Positions 1 through 12,199 of a DNA stretch of 64,000 bases are shown piece after piece (the stretch's first letter is position 1; every line of letters begins with the position of its first letter). Below the pieces are notes generated by a model, which was given only the letters and a program-made list of their open reading frames with translations, did not search any database and had not been told where the DNA came from. The position numbers were made by a program, and so were the translations under genes. The DNA comes from Paulownia fortunei (Eukaryota; Streptophyta; Magnoliopsida; Lamiales; Paulowniaceae). The DNA is taken from NCBI GenBank assembly GCA_019321725.1, contig CM033110.1, positions 22,437,210 to 22,501,209 of the forward strand, read 5' to 3'.

Positions 1-2441
1 TGGCACAGGGGATAGCGCCTCGTTGGAGGAGAAAAAAATTAAAGTTTTGGCGCCCAACCCTGATTTGGCGCAGGGTTGGATTTGCCCTTTAATATATTTT
101 TCGACAAAAATATCATCGAAATAATGACTCAAAGTGATACTGTGCACCCTCAAATTACATCACTTTGGCACTTCAATTTTTTAAGCCAAATTTGGCACTT
201 TGCACCCTTGAATTGGATCTATATTAACATATTATATAATATTTATTTATTTTTACTTGAAACCCAACTGAAATTGAGTTTCAACATTATTAATCACCGT
301 TTTAATTTTTAATAAATTGGATTTTTTGGTAAAGAATATTTTCTTAAATATTTTAAAAAGATAAATTACATTGAACATAATTTTAACTTTTAATTTTGAA
401 TAAACTAAGTAAAAATATTTTTTAATATTGACTCTAAATTATTTATTTTATATTAGTTTACATTATTTTTATTACAAATTATTATTATCAAAAAAATTTA
501 AAAAAATTATTTGCAAGTTAATTGGGATGTTACTATTAAGTTGGCATGATTTTAAAACTTTTATTATTAACTTAAAAATTCAATGTTTAATCATTGATAC
601 ATTTTATCAATTTTGAAAACCCAATGAAAATTTTCTATCAGAAAATCATGGGTCATTCAACAATCAACATATAAAATTAAAATTCTTTGATGTAATTTAT
701 CCATGTGAAATATTTAAGATAGTATTATTGTCCACATTATCCAATTAAATAATTTAAAAGTGTGCGCGGAAGCTCAATTTTTTAGGCGGGTTCCATTTAC
801 TATTAAATGAAACTAACCTTGACACTAAAGTAAGAAATTAATTAACTAAAAAAATTTATATAATTTTTTCCTTGGGTTTTCAAATTAGTAAATTATACCA
901 ATGATAATTTCAAATTTCTTATATGTTAAATAGTAAATAATTTGTTGCCAATAATATGAATTGGCTACCCAAAAAAAATTATTTCAAAATCAATGTAGAT
1001 ATATTAGAATGTGAAAATAGGTACAAATTCATTGTATTAGGATGTAAGGAAATTATTGTTTATTTTAATATTTTATTCACTAAAATTCAAAATCGAAACG
1101 TCTATGCTCCTAACATTGATATTTGTATATATACAGTGAAGTACATAAATTTCCATAATTCCATCTGTTATTTTAATAAATAATTTACATGGAATGGAAT
1201 TTCTGACATCCCTGTCTACATAAAAAACTAAAAAAATACATAGGTATGAGTAACTTTTTAATTTTTAATAATATAGTATGTTTATGAATTGAATTAATAA
1301 AAAAATAATGGTGAATCTTCATTTTTGGATCGGACGAATTTTGGAAAGACAACTTTCGTGCAAATCTTGACTTTGGAGATTGCGTCCCTATTATTTAATT
1401 ATCTTAATGGAATCACGTGCATCAGTCACATTGGCTCACATGCCGGATTAATAACCCGGAAAAACCACATGCAAACATGTGATATAATTAAGTTCCAACC
1501 CTAATTGGACAAACATCAATAATTATTAACACTAGGTTTAGTGATTAATATTTTCTTAAACCTAATATATGTGGTTTTCTGAAAACAGGTAGGCGGCAAT
1601 GACGAGAAAAGATCGTCGGGTAAGCATATTGCACCTATGTTGGTTATGGTTTCGATTAATATAAAAGTGACTTGAAAAATTAGATAATATTCTCATTTAA
1701 AAAAAAATAAAAAATAAGTATGATAATGGGGCTAAACCTACTGCGTTTGGAATGAGTTTTTGCTATTATAAACGAGTTTGGGGCAATTTTTAAGTTTTTA
1801 TTTTCAAGTCCGCCTACTTAAATTTGTCTCGTTTAATTTTTTATTTTTTAAAAATTATTTTATATATATTTATGTAATATTATTTTATTAAAAAATATAT
1901 TTTATAAAATTTTATTGGTATTGTTGTTAAAAAATATTTTTTTAATTTTTTTAATTTTTTTAAAAATTATTAAACGAGTCTAATAAGTCTAGCTCGCTGA
2001 ATCCAGGTTCGGAGCAAGTCAGAATCTGAAACCTGAAAAATCTTTGCATGACGGATTTTAAGTTTGGTCAAATCTATCTTGAACTCAGTTCATTGACATC
2101 GTTAAAAACAAGTCATTAGATTGCAATTGACGACCCAAAATAGCCTTCTTTGTATGCTTCTTGTATGTACTATTTTTTCTTTTCTAGCCACTCAAAAAAG
2201 AGTTGGGAAATTATTATCCTCATTAAAAAAAAAAAATCATGAGATTGCATCAGAATTTAGATAATTGAAATTAATTAGTCTAGCTAAGGTTTCATTATCA
2301 AGCCAAAAACTTAGGTGACAAAAAGATTTTATTGAAAATGATGAGATGTGATGGATTGACTTGAAATCATTAACTTGAATATTTTATTGTGGGCTAACTA
2401 ATAACAAATTAGTGGGATATTTTTCTGTAAAAGGAAAGCGG

Positions 2442-2610
2442 TGGGGGGGAGGGGGGGGGCATTGGATCAATACGATGCTGGGAATGTGCAGAACATGGTG
2501 TACAATTCATGCTGCTTCACTGTCTCACCTCTGTCACATGCAAATCTCTCTCAATCCTTTTTCCCTGGTGCATGTGCTCTCCATGTGCACCCCCCCCCCC
2601 CCCCACCCCC
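2442..2610. repeat. Paired G-tract and C-tract
   Basis: A G-rich run (2442-2459, broken by one A) is followed about 130 bases later by a C run (2589-2610, broken by one A). The two are complementary and could fold back on each other in single-stranded DNA or RNA. The interval between them is not recognisably coding, although overlapping frames stay open in both directions because of the low complexity. Confidence 0.8.
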
Positions 2611-3208
2611 AATACTTTTATCTCTCTCTCTCTTCCATTTGAAGCCCCTTTGCTGGCCCATGCCACATTCACATGTGCCCTTTTTGGGAGGCCACTACAC
2701 CCCCAAAAAAGAACTAGCTCACAAGGCACAAGCACCATTTATGGGGAGAAATGACAAGAATGCCCTTTATATTCCAATTGTAATTTGGAAGAACTTTTGT
2801 CCCCATGGGAAAAGGAAAAGGTGTCTTGCTAATTCTATGATCATTACCATGAACTAGCTTTTTTAATTTTTCCCTTTACCTTTAGAATCATGAGGGTTTT
2901 CAGCTCTCATGTTGAATAGTACTATTGGACTTTTTGTTGTGTTGCTAAAAAGTGTGCATCAATTGGGATTTATTAGCTGCAAGGATGGCTTGTTAAAAAA
3001 GAAATGTCGAGACAATATTATTATCTCCATGTCTAATCATCTATGCATGATTTTATTACATTCTTATAACTTACTCAAAACAATCATAATATACTAGAGT
3101 GGAAAAATGGTACATAGAACGGATTGAACTTGGATTTCGACTAATAACTTTGCATAATTGCTTAGTATTTAGTACATATTCAGATAAAAAATATTTATTC
3201 ATAGTTGG

Positions 3209-3531
3209 ATTTTTATACAAAAAATCAAAACTACTTTACTAGTGTAAGATTAAGATTCGGAGTCAAAATATGATTGATTTTAGTTCTGAATGAAAAACTT
3301 CTCAAATCGAATTCTAGGGTTCAAATTTGCATCGAGAAATTAGCATGAACATGTGTAATATGAATTGAGAATTTTTATACAAAAAATCAAACCACTTAAC
3401 TAGTCTAATATTAGGATTTGGAGTCAGATATGATTGATTTTAGTTCTGAATGAAAAAATTCTCAAATTGAATTTTAGGGCTCAAATCTGCGTCAAGAAAT
3501 TAGCATGAAAATGTGCAACATGAATTGAAAA
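3209..3531. repeat. Two-copy tandem duplication, period 162 bp
   Basis: The motif ttttatacaaaaaatcaaa occurs at 3211 and again at 3373. The following ~160 bases match throughout, including tatgattgattttagttc and gaaattagcatgaa, with scattered substitutions and small indels. It is a diverged tandem duplication, with no coding potential seen. Confidence 0.85.
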
Positions 3532-4197
3532 CAAAATAATTTGGAAATTAAGATTTAATTGTGAATTATAACAATTGGTCACTCGATATTGGCTATGCAG
3601 GGTTATTTTGGGAAAATAGGTTGAAGGGTCCCGGGGTCTCACATGCGCCATTGCAGATGAGCAGGCTTTCTCTGCATAAATTTCGTATTGCTCGCAAGTT
3701 GTGCCATCTTCCCGCTCTTACCATTTTTTCAAGTGAGATACAAAAATGGTGTCGTCTTCTCAATAGAATTACAGAAAAACCCCTACAGACATGAAAATAT
3801 CTTTTGCGTGGCCTCGGCCAATTGGTCATTGCCAAATGGACCCATTATTTAAAGCCATTAACTAATCGTATTAAAATGATCTGGACCGATTAAAATTTCT
3901 GGGATTGATTTAATTTTCATTTTACAATTAATTTGGAAGGGCTGGAAAACATTTGATAGTTTTGTTTCTCTTTTTTAATTGAGCAAATATTTTTCTTGGG
4001 GATTTTAATTTAATCTTGTACAACAAAATAAGAAAATCTTATTTAATATATATACTTATGAATATTCTAACACCATTATAAAATCTAAATATAGGACTAA
4101 TCACATTGATTAATTTTGGATGTGACTAGGCAGATTGATGATGGAACTTCTCATCTACACAATTAATTTTTGAACGTGTTCTAAAATATGTCAATTG

Positions 4198-4224
4198 ATT
4201 ATTATTATTATTATTATTATTATT
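4198..4224. repeat. ATT microsatellite, 9 units
   Basis: Nine uninterrupted ATT units are present, followed shortly by an imperfect TTTA run near 4275-4292. Confidence 0.9.
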
Positions 4225-4679
4225 TTGTGATTCTTTGTTCTTAAGTTGTAATAGACATAAAAAGAGATATGTGTTTTATTTATTTATTTATTTTAAAACA
4301 TTACACTCTATCACAACTCTTCAAAACTTAAAAAGCAATAATGGAAACGCTTGAACTTCAGAAATCTAAATTTCTAAAAAGTTACTTACCTATTAAATAT
4401 ATATCTAAAATATTACTTTATTCATCTCAAAATTATAGGTCTAATGCTGTTGTTTAACCAATCAATTTGATTTTTTTTAAAGTGTAATATAAAAGTTAAT
4501 TTGATTAGCTTTTTACAAATTAAATAGAATAAAATTAAATAATATAATAAATATGGAGATTTAAAGTTTTTGTAATATCAAAATCTTAAAAATAAAAATA
4601 TTATGTAAATTTATTCAAATAAAACTGTAAACCACATTATTACAGACAATAAGGTATGATCACGTCATAAAAAAAAAAA

Positions 4680-5288
4680 ATTACTCGATTTGTTAAGGTG
4701 AAAAAATAGTTGTATAAGAGAAGTAAAAATATGAGTGAGATAGTTGGATGGAAAAATGAAAGTATAAAGCCAAAAAGAGTAAAAATTCTTAATTATATTT
4801 TTATTTATCGTATTATCCACAATATAGATTTTCTTCAAGTATATTTCATCATATTTATGTTTTCACAGCTTACATATATCTCTAATTCAAAATAAAATGT
4901 ATATAAAAATATATATCTACATAAATATATCTTCTACTTCTTCTGAAGACTTTATCCCTCGTGAAGAAAAAAAATAAAATTGATGGCATAAGTAATGTCA
5001 CTAATCAGGCGAGCTATAATACATCAAAAACTCTTTTGTAATTCTTATTGTTAATATGAAAAAAAAAATCTTCCTTTTTGTTACTAGTTGAACTATTGCA
5101 TAAAAGGTTTTCAAATTTAATTTATCGAGTTGACTATTATTAATAATTAAAATTATTTTAATAGTTTATTCAATAATTTAATTTCCATTAAGTCATACCG
5201 AACAGCTTGAATGAAAAATATTTGATATTTTATTATATAAAATAAGTTTTACTTTCCCTTTGCCCTTATTGAACCAAATGAGGCCTTA
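4680..5288. mobile_element. Diverged copy of a hAT-like non-autonomous element
   Basis: This stretch aligns by eye with the better preserved element at 59150-59730 in the same orientation. Shared landmarks are tggaaaaat near 4750, a ttatccacaatata block near 4813, cactaatcaggcgagcta near 5000, aaaataagttttacttt near 5239, and the terminal gaaccaaatgaggcctta at the right end (about 5271-5288). The left end is degraded, so the 4680 boundary is approximate. No transposase is encoded. Confidence 0.6.
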
Positions 5289-5956
5289 AATATTTTAATT
5301 TTTTTTATAAAATTTACAATCTTAGTCCTTTATCTTAAATACAAGGTTGAAAAAAATATCAAGTTAATTAATATTTGATTCGAAATCGATTATTAAAAAT
5401 TCGTTTGAGATCGATTCATTAAATATAACAAAATAAGTTTGAATATATTTTTTGTTTGTTAAGATTTGGAATTTAGCTCGTGCTCGATTTGAATAGTAAA
5501 AAATAATAATATATATATAAAAATATCAAGTTATTAAAGTTTGATTCTTTTTCAATATTAAAACTCATTCAAACTTAATTTGATTAATAATCAAATTAAA
5601 TTTTTAAAAATTCAATAAAAAGTGAAATAAATATATACAGAATCATCAGACTTAATTCCTTTACAGTCCTATTTAAATCCAGTACATTGTGGATCGGGTA
5701 AGTTTGTTTGAGCAATAACATTGGACCAAAATTGCAAAGTTTTCCTCAAATTAATAATGAAAGCCGAAAGTAGCCCAAGTGGCATTCTTGTAGTTCCTCC
5801 GCAGAGTGGCACTAATTCATAACCCCCTTACTTATATCTCCCCATAACGCCATTCCCCCTCACCCGTTACACCGCCACCCCCGTATTTCCTCCACCAACT
5901 CTTTACTCTCCGCACCAAACCGCCGCCGCCGCCGCCTCAGCCACTTCTGCCCCGTG

Positions 5957-6277
5957 ATGGGTTCGAAGCCAATAGTCTCAGTGCCCATCGCTGTCAGAAG
6001 GCCGAGGAGAAAAATATCAGACTCAAACGGAAGAAGGCTTAGCAAGCCTCAAGTCTGCCACCGTAGGCCCACCCACATTGGCGGCGCCGCGTCGGTTTCC
6101 GACAAGTTGGAGGCCCTCAGGAGCCTCATTCCTTCCCAAGACGAAGAGATAAACCCCGACCAGCTGTTTAAAGAAACCGCCGACTACATCGTACTCCTGA
6201 AAACGCAGGTTTTTGTTTTGCAGAAATTGGTTGATTTTTACGGGTCACAACCTCAAGAAAACCGAGATGCTGTATAG
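5957..6277 (+). CDS. Small atypical bHLH (HLH) regulator, UPBEAT1-like
   Basis: A single-exon, 106-residue protein. I start it at the ATG at 5957; an in-frame GTG just upstream is not a plausible plant start. The N-terminal third is rich in Arg/Lys (RRPRRK near residues 14-19). Residues ~48-97 form a helix-loop-helix: helix 1 VSDKLEALRSLIP, a short loop, and helix 2 NPDQLFKETADYIVLLKTQV continuing into VLQKLVDFYG. The basic region lacks the His-Glu-Arg residues that contact an E-box. This family (UPBEAT1, PAR1 and IBH1 types) therefore usually acts by dimerising with other bHLH proteins in the nucleus. The helix 2 wording and total length fit UPBEAT1-like proteins best, which in Arabidopsis regulate peroxidases and root growth; the exact subgroup is inference. 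An AAG microsatellite and poly-T lie in the 3' flank (6346-6390). Confidence 0.75.
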   Translation: MGSKPIVSVPIAVRRPRRKISDSNGRRLSKPQVCHRRPTHIGGAASVSDKLEALRSLIPSQDEEINPDQLFKETADYIVLLKTQVFVLQKLVDFYGSQPQENRDAV

Positions 6278-6479
6278 TACTGGGAGTGTTTTCATCATTG
6301 CTGAAGACAAACGAAAAGGAAAAAAAGAAAAAGGAAATTTGACTCAGAAAAAGAAGAAGAAGAAGAAGAAGGTTGCTGTTTTTTTTTTTTCTTGGCTAGT
6401 ACAATTAATTAGTTTTCATGGCAAGAATGTATGTTTCTCCTATGATATATGAAACCGAATAGATTTAGTATCACAAAGT

Positions 6480-9400
6480 TTATCTTCTATCTTCTTCTCT
6501 TTGCCATCTTAAAAAGTTCCTTTTTCTTTCATGGACTCTTGCTGTTACTTAGATGAGTTTCTCTTCTTTTTTTCTCTTTATTGGTCCTTGATGGGATGGG
6601 AGAATTAAGGAGGCTGAATCCCAGAAATTATTGTATTTTCTTGATTGGAGATTTTGCTGAATTCTTTTCTTTATACAAAAGGGCTTAGTAATTATACAAA
6701 TGTACATTTCCTTTCTCTGGAGATTTTTTGTTTTAATTTACAAGGGAAACTAGCTAGTGTACTACATCATCTGAAACTCTTTCAAGTTTCAGCCCAATGA
6801 ATCTGCAGGCTTAAAAATGATGTCTCTATTTTTCATGACAAGAGAATAATTCCCAAAAAATGACCTTCCTTTTCGATTCACATTTCTCGATTTCCTCTTT
6901 CTAATAGTAATCTCACAATTCTGTGAATCACATGAAGGGCTTAAAGATGTGTCCCCATTTTTCATGACAAACCCCTCACTTTCCCTGTCTGCACCGTTAT
7001 TTTGCAGCTAGCAGATGAGAGTATGCAACTGCCAGCAGGGTGGACAAGAAAATTTTGTTTTTTGCATAGAAAGATAGTGAGTGAATAATATTTCACAAAG
7101 GATAACTCAATGGTCTAACCTATTATTTTACGCAAGTTCATGGGATCTAGCTTGCTTCCAACAAGAGAACTCTCCTAACTTTATAAAAAATTAAATTAAT
7201 ATAAATTTTATATATAGAATTATTAAATTTTAAAAATTTATACCTCTAAAAATAAAAATATCCTTTTATCTATTGTTTTTAAAAAAATATAAATCAATCT
7301 TCCTCATTTACCATTTTCTGACTTCCTCCCTCTTCCAATAATAATGTGTGAATCAATTAGCTGGAGGGTTCAACCTACATATGGACAAATTTATCATTTG
7401 AATAGTAACTGCGGTTTCATTTCAAATATTACCGTACGGTTGAGGATTCTTAATTTACCCTCACCGACTGTCATTTTTTCTGGTACTAATCTTGACCGTC
7501 CAGTTTTTTTCATTGATTCGTTTCATAATTTGGAAGATTTTTTATCTCCTTATTATTCCGAATGAACCATTTCTTGTGTTTTAAAAGAATTCTGGCCAAA
7601 AAACGAAAAAAAGGATTCATTGATATTGAAGTTATAATTTGGATTTGTGTTATCAGAAAAAGATAAAAAAAAAGAGTAGCCCCCACATGAATCACTGGCC
7701 TAGATAAGTGCTAGGATTATTAATATGTGATGCGGTGGTTCGAATTCCACGAAAGATTTAATAAGGTGATAAGCTTCTGGCAGAAAACAGAACGAGACAT
7801 TTGTCCAATCCTCACGTGATGTTGCTCGCCATGTCCAAATTTATCCGGAGGCTGGGTCTGTTCTCCCGAGATTAACTAGGGACACCCTGGTTATCAAAAT
7901 AAAAAGAAAAGGAAAAAAAAAAGAAAGAAAAGTAGAGTTTGTGAATTATGAGAGCAGTAATTTTCACATGATATCTGAATGAAACAGACAGCAGTGCCCC
8001 AATATGTAAATGAGTCCACATGCCATGTTATGGCTTGGCATGGACAAAATTAGTAGAGCAGTGGCGCTTTATAGACAACATGTGCGACAATTGAGAAATA
8101 CTTTTGTCTCTTCTTTCTTAAACCTAATTTTTACCATTCTGTTAGCATTTCATTACAACTGAATCATCATTTGATTTCCAAGTTTCGTTACTAAAGTTAG
8201 TAAAAGATTATCCAACTTAACTTTATTCCACAAAATTGAAATAGAAGGAATAATTAACATTATATTATCCCATTAAATAGTATTTTTATGTAATGCTTGC
8301 CTTGTAGTTATACTACACAATTAACGAGAGCAATAGAACAGAATGATACATGTTTTTTTTGGAATTATTAAATATTAAATGATTTTTTTTTCTAATAAAT
8401 TTTTATATGAGATGATTATTGAATGATTTTATAGATATTACACTCGGTACAGCACATCACAGCACATCAAGTGTACTATCTACATACAAAAACACCGATA
8501 TCCATGCAATATATGTGGATGAATGATAAATTTTCACTCGATGTATATTTTATTAGGTGTAGCATGCATTTGAACGTCGTTTATTATGTCCATCACTATC
8601 GTTGAGGGCACCCTTTGCGAGGGGGGTCTAAAGTGTCTACAATGATCATGATCGAAATTTTGAAGAGCTTTTGGTATCAAATCACTCTCAAAAAAGTATA
8701 AATTTTTATTTATGTTCTTAAAATTATACTCCAAAGGTTTCTTAAAACATGAAAAAAAATTATTTTTCGCATAACATTATTAGACAAATCAAACATTTCG
8801 TATTTTTGGCAGATCAAATACAAATTAAAGTCTCCACCTCACTAAACTAACGCTTCAGTCTTAAGCTTTATAACATTATCGACGTATATATCCAATTAAA
8901 TGTTTTCGTAACGAAGAGGTGACCATAAATGTAAGAATTTAGAAGAAAAGTACAAGTTAACTACTGCCCTTAATTTCCACCTATATGGGCCATAGGAGGT
9001 CTAGATTTGGAGGGATCTGGGCTACTTTCTGGGCCATACTGTAACCTTTAGCATCCTTTGGGCCTACCCTCAGTTACATATAGCCCAGGATGCATATATT
9101 ACGAAATGAGAGTGAATTATGAAACACTTTCATACCATTTCAAATTTATATTTTTTATATTAAAAAAAAGAAAAAAAAAAGAAAAAGAAAAAAAAGATGA
9201 TTTTCAGAAAAATAAATTTTCACATTTTAAAAATAGAAATTAATTGTTTATGGCAATCTTCTTTTAGTGTTTTCCTCTTTTATGCCAATTTTCCAACTAA
9301 TTAAAGTGTCTCCCAAGGCCCAACCATTTGTGAATTATGAGCTAATTGTCTCAAGAGTCCATATTATTAGCTGCTTTTTTTTTTTTGAGTTAATATTATT

Positions 9401-10140
9401 AAAAATTACAATCAACATATCTAAATTTAGTCAAAGAAAAAAAAATTAAAAATACACGTCAATTACTTAAGTCCATCTATTTTTTTATAAACACAAAAAT
9501 TAGGGAGCAAGGATTAGTACAGCAACTTTGTGACCGTGTGTATAGAAATCTCCAATCATTATGGAATGCATAAATTAAATTATTGTTACTTTTTAGGACA
9601 GTCGACCACTTAAATATAGAATGCTCATTTTTAATTAGAATTATATGTAAATTTAAATACATGTTTTTTTATGGCAGGGACAGAACTACGGGGTCCAGGG
9701 ACAGTTGCCCCTCCCTCCTCAACTCTAAAAATTTTTAATAACAACATAAATTTATTTTATAAAATTATTAAATTATTAAATTTTATTTTTTATATTTATT
9801 TATTTATTATTCTTAAAAAAAAAAAACAATCTCACTTCCAATCTAATTTTTTTTGGCTGCATCCTACCTACTTCGTCCATTTTACGGGGTAGAAAAGGAT
9901 ATAATGCCATCAAATAATTCTTTGTCCTATCCTCCAATTATTATTGTCCAAAACTTTTGTCCTTTTGACATATTTTAATAAAAAAAGTTAGTTGGGACCC
10001 ACAAAAAAGACCTCATCCCATCATAATTAGTACCTCGCGTCACACCTGAATTCTAACGCCTCGCTCCTTTCTCTCTCCTCTTAATTTTCTTTGTAGATTT
10101 TTCTTTGTAGACTAATCAGCAGACGATGATCCCCTATTCA
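6480..10140. other. Intergenic region between bHLH and F-box genes
   Basis: AT-rich sequence with no credible coding region. It contains the SINE described at 7687-7931, poly-A/poly-T stretches (around 9164-9195, 9376-9387 and 9815-9826) and the presumptive promoter of the downstream F-box gene at its right end. The ORFs present are short and of skewed composition. Confidence 0.7.
7687..7931 (+). mobile_element. tRNA-derived SINE
   Basis: An A-box-like motif (tggcctagataagtgctagg, 7697-7716) is followed about 20 bases later by a perfect B box GGTTCGAATTC (from 7738), the internal RNA polymerase III promoter of tRNA-derived SINEs. The body contains cccgagattaactaggg and ccctggttatcaaaa (7865-7900), wording familiar from plant Au-like SINE 3' ends. 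The element ends in an A-rich tail (7900-7931). It is about 245 bp. Flanking duplication is unclear, so the exact ends are approximate. Confidence 0.65.
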
Positions 10141-10147
10141 AACTCAT

Positions 10148-10155
10148 ATATATAA
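10148..10155 (+). promoter_or_regulatory. Candidate TATA box of the F-box gene
   Basis: The sequence tatataaa lies upstream of a pyrimidine-rich leader. A good donor (atatg|gtaaaa at 10227) and acceptor (ttcag, ending 11075) suggest an ~850-bp intron inside the 5' UTR. This would place the TATA about 75 bases before the end of a noncoding first exon. A telo-box complement (TAGGGTTT, 10281-10288) sits inside that intron. Confidence 0.5.
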
Positions 10156-11170
10156 ATGCTCTTCGTTTCCAATTTTCCTTTTTTCCACTGAATTAATTCT
10201 CATTCAGCCTTGTGAAGTCGTATATGGTAAAAGCTTTTTTTTTTTTTAACCTTTTCTTTGAATTTAATTTTAGTGCCCATTAGGGTTTGATTCGTTTACC
10301 TTGGGCAATTGATTTTTAACGAGCGTTTTTTGGTTTTCTTATTGAGTGATGTTGCTGATGGGTTTATTAGTATTTTTTGTTTGGTAGTTACGAATAACCA
10401 TTAGGTTGAATTGGGTGTTTTTTCATTTTTTTTTTACCTGGATATTTGTTTTACTTTTTTATCGTCTTAGTTATTTTAGATGAATGGTTTTTCTTGAGTT
10501 ATTCTCGTTTGGGTTTTCGTACTGGTTTAAGGCTAAAAATTTGAGCACGTGGAATGTGATATTGAATTATTAATGAAGTGTGTTGATTTTGCATGATTTG
10601 GGTGTGATCTGAATCTTTTGTATCGTATGGGTTCCAAACTGCCATCTTTCATGAAATTCTGCTGGTATGTCAATGTCTGAGAACGGAATTATTTGGCTTC
10701 TAATTGCATTGTAGGAGAATTTAGTAATAACAAGAATTCTTATGGTATTAGCATGTTGGAACCTGTCCAAATGTGTTTGTAAGTCATGGCACTTCTTTGA
10801 AATGTGTGGTTTAATATGTTGATGAAAACATTATCATATTGGTGATGCTTGCTTTAGAAAATATTTAGTTTGATACACAAATACATATCATCTTGAGATA
10901 TTTTCTGTGTTTCTGTAATCGTAAAAAAAATGTGAAAACTCTAGTCTTGTTCTCACAAAAACATTGTTAGGTTTCATTTTCTTATGGATGCACATGCTAG
11001 ATGTTAGGGATTCGTGTAGTATGCAATTCCATATGTGTGTGGCATCTAACATTCAATTGGCCTTATTGGTTTCAGGAACCAATTTAAATTAATTACCTAA
11101 AACTTTTAATGCTGCAAAAGTTGTTGATTTAAAAATCTTCGCCATCTGGAGTATGTAATCTTCTGTGGAG

Positions 11171-11920
11171 ATGTCGTGCGAAGAAATTTTGAAGGCTGTT
11201 TTCCCTCTTCTGGAAGGCAGAGACCTAGCAACATGTATGTTAGTCTGTAAGCAGTGGCGAGAGATTGCTCAAGATGATTACTTCTGGAAATGCTTATGTG
11301 CAAAGAGATGGCCATCAATCTGCAAGCAGTCTTCCCCTCCTACTTTGTCCTATCACAAACTATTTAAAACCTTCTATAAACGCCAACAGAGCAGAACCCT
11401 TCTTCCACCAAGGCTGTCCTTCAACGACTTGGAGTTTTACATCGACATTTGGACTGAAGAAAAGCTGATGTTTTCAGAAGTGGTACCAGGGCCTGTTCTC
11501 CAGAAGGGAACTTGGATTCCGCCTACTGGAATTTCTGATGTTCTTAGGTTTCACTTGGCAAGTCCAGATTACAAGATGACATTGCCTATGCAACCAAGGT
11601 TTAATATTCCTTTGGGTCAGACTGTTAGTGTCTCTGTGCTCGTAGGCCGAAAGGATTCCAAAAAAGTTGCTTGCATAATAAACAAATCTGTTTTTGATTA
11701 TATAGATCGCTCCACATATCGGGCCCTGGCATTTGATTATCTGGACTTTTCACCTGCACACCCTTTTGTGTCAGGTATAAGGGCATGGATCTCCTTGCTT
11801 TTCATGGACCATGGTAATGAAGGGGTCATTGATGTCTTTGGGATTGAACTGGATTTCTGTGATGCTGCCAACTCAGAGGACCAAGTTTTGTGGCTCCTTG
11901 ACATGCTTGATTGGAAGTGA
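11171..11920 (+). CDS. F-box protein, At5g39250-like
   Basis: An intronless 249-residue protein. The start is taken at the ATG at 11171 (MSCEEILKAVF); an in-frame GTG six bases upstream is not used. Residues ~1-50 form an F-box: EEILKAVFPLL, then LATCMLVCKQWREIAQDDYFW with the typical Cys-Lys-x-Trp and a closing Trp, then CAKRWPSI. The rest (residues 60-249) has no leucine-rich or kelch repeats. It is a compact domain with conserved-looking aromatic stretches (LEFYIDIWTEE, ALAFDYLDFSP, VIDVFGIELDFCD). F-box proteins recruit substrates to SCF ubiquitin ligases through SKP1/ASK. The overall match is to the uncharacterised At5g39250 class, so the substrate is unknown. It converges with the hnRNP Q-like gene on the opposite strand, ~1.15 kb between stop codons. 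Confidence 0.88.
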   Translation: MSCEEILKAVFPLLEGRDLATCMLVCKQWREIAQDDYFWKCLCAKRWPSICKQSSPPTLSYHKLFKTFYKRQQSRTLLPPRLSFNDLEFYIDIWTEEKLMFSEVVPGPVLQKGTWIPPTGISDVLRFHLASPDYKMTLPMQPRFNIPLGQTVSVSVLVGRKDSKKVACIINKSVFDYIDRSTYRALAFDYLDFSPAHPFVSGIRAWISLLFMDHGNEGVIDVFGIELDFCDAANSEDQVLWLLDMLDWK

Positions 11921-12182
11921 ATATCAGCCCATCTCACACTTGGCAATCACAGTGTGCCTAATGGCCAAAGTGACCTGTTTGGTGTAGCTCTCACTTAGAA
12001 CAGGGCTTTATCTATATTCTCTCTGTGTCAACTAGTATTTTGGACAGTTTCGTTTTTTCCCTTGAATAATTGTGCAAATTTCTGCATTATTCTCTGTTTA
12101 ATAGTGATTTATGTTAGTAGGTTGTTGGATTGCATAAACACATTGGCCTCCCTTGCTACTCTAATACAATGCTCTTCATTGC

Positions 12183-12188
12183 AATAAA
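12183..12188 (+). terminator. Candidate poly(A) signal of the F-box gene
   Basis: AATAAA lies ~265 bases after the F-box stop codon, followed by T/G-rich sequence. This fits a plant near-upstream element, but it is a short motif in AT-rich DNA. Confidence 0.45.
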
Positions 12189-12199
12189 ATGACCTTTGT

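Larger units (their letters stand above)
1..5780. other. AT-rich intergenic region, no gene recognised
   Basis: No open reading frame here resembles a known protein; the longest ones are low-complexity or run through homopolymers. The first 80 bases carry three copies of a tggcgc-like motif and a short hairpin (CAACCCTG near 56, CAGGGTTG near 72), which looks like the edge of a repeat. Positions 140-215 hold a motif (gcaccctcaaatt, gcacccttgaatt) that recurs in opposite orientation near 29310. Supported repeats inside (G/C tracts, a 162-bp tandem duplication, an ATT microsatellite and a DNA-transposon copy) are listed separately. Confidence 0.75.

Noticed and set aside
2441..2857. 138-residue open frame on the plus strand, plus an antisense frame in the same place
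   Set aside because: They run through the G and C homopolymers and microsatellite-like sequence. Several frames are open at once, there is no domain, and composition is low-complexity.
7085..7175. Possible second SINE (aactcaatggtctaa with caagttcatgggatc)
   Set aside because: The B box is too degenerate and no tail or family-specific body follows.
7738..7748. tRNA gene suggested by GGTTCGAATTC
   Set aside because: No cloverleaf can be built around it (no acceptor stem or anticodon arm). It fits a SINE better.
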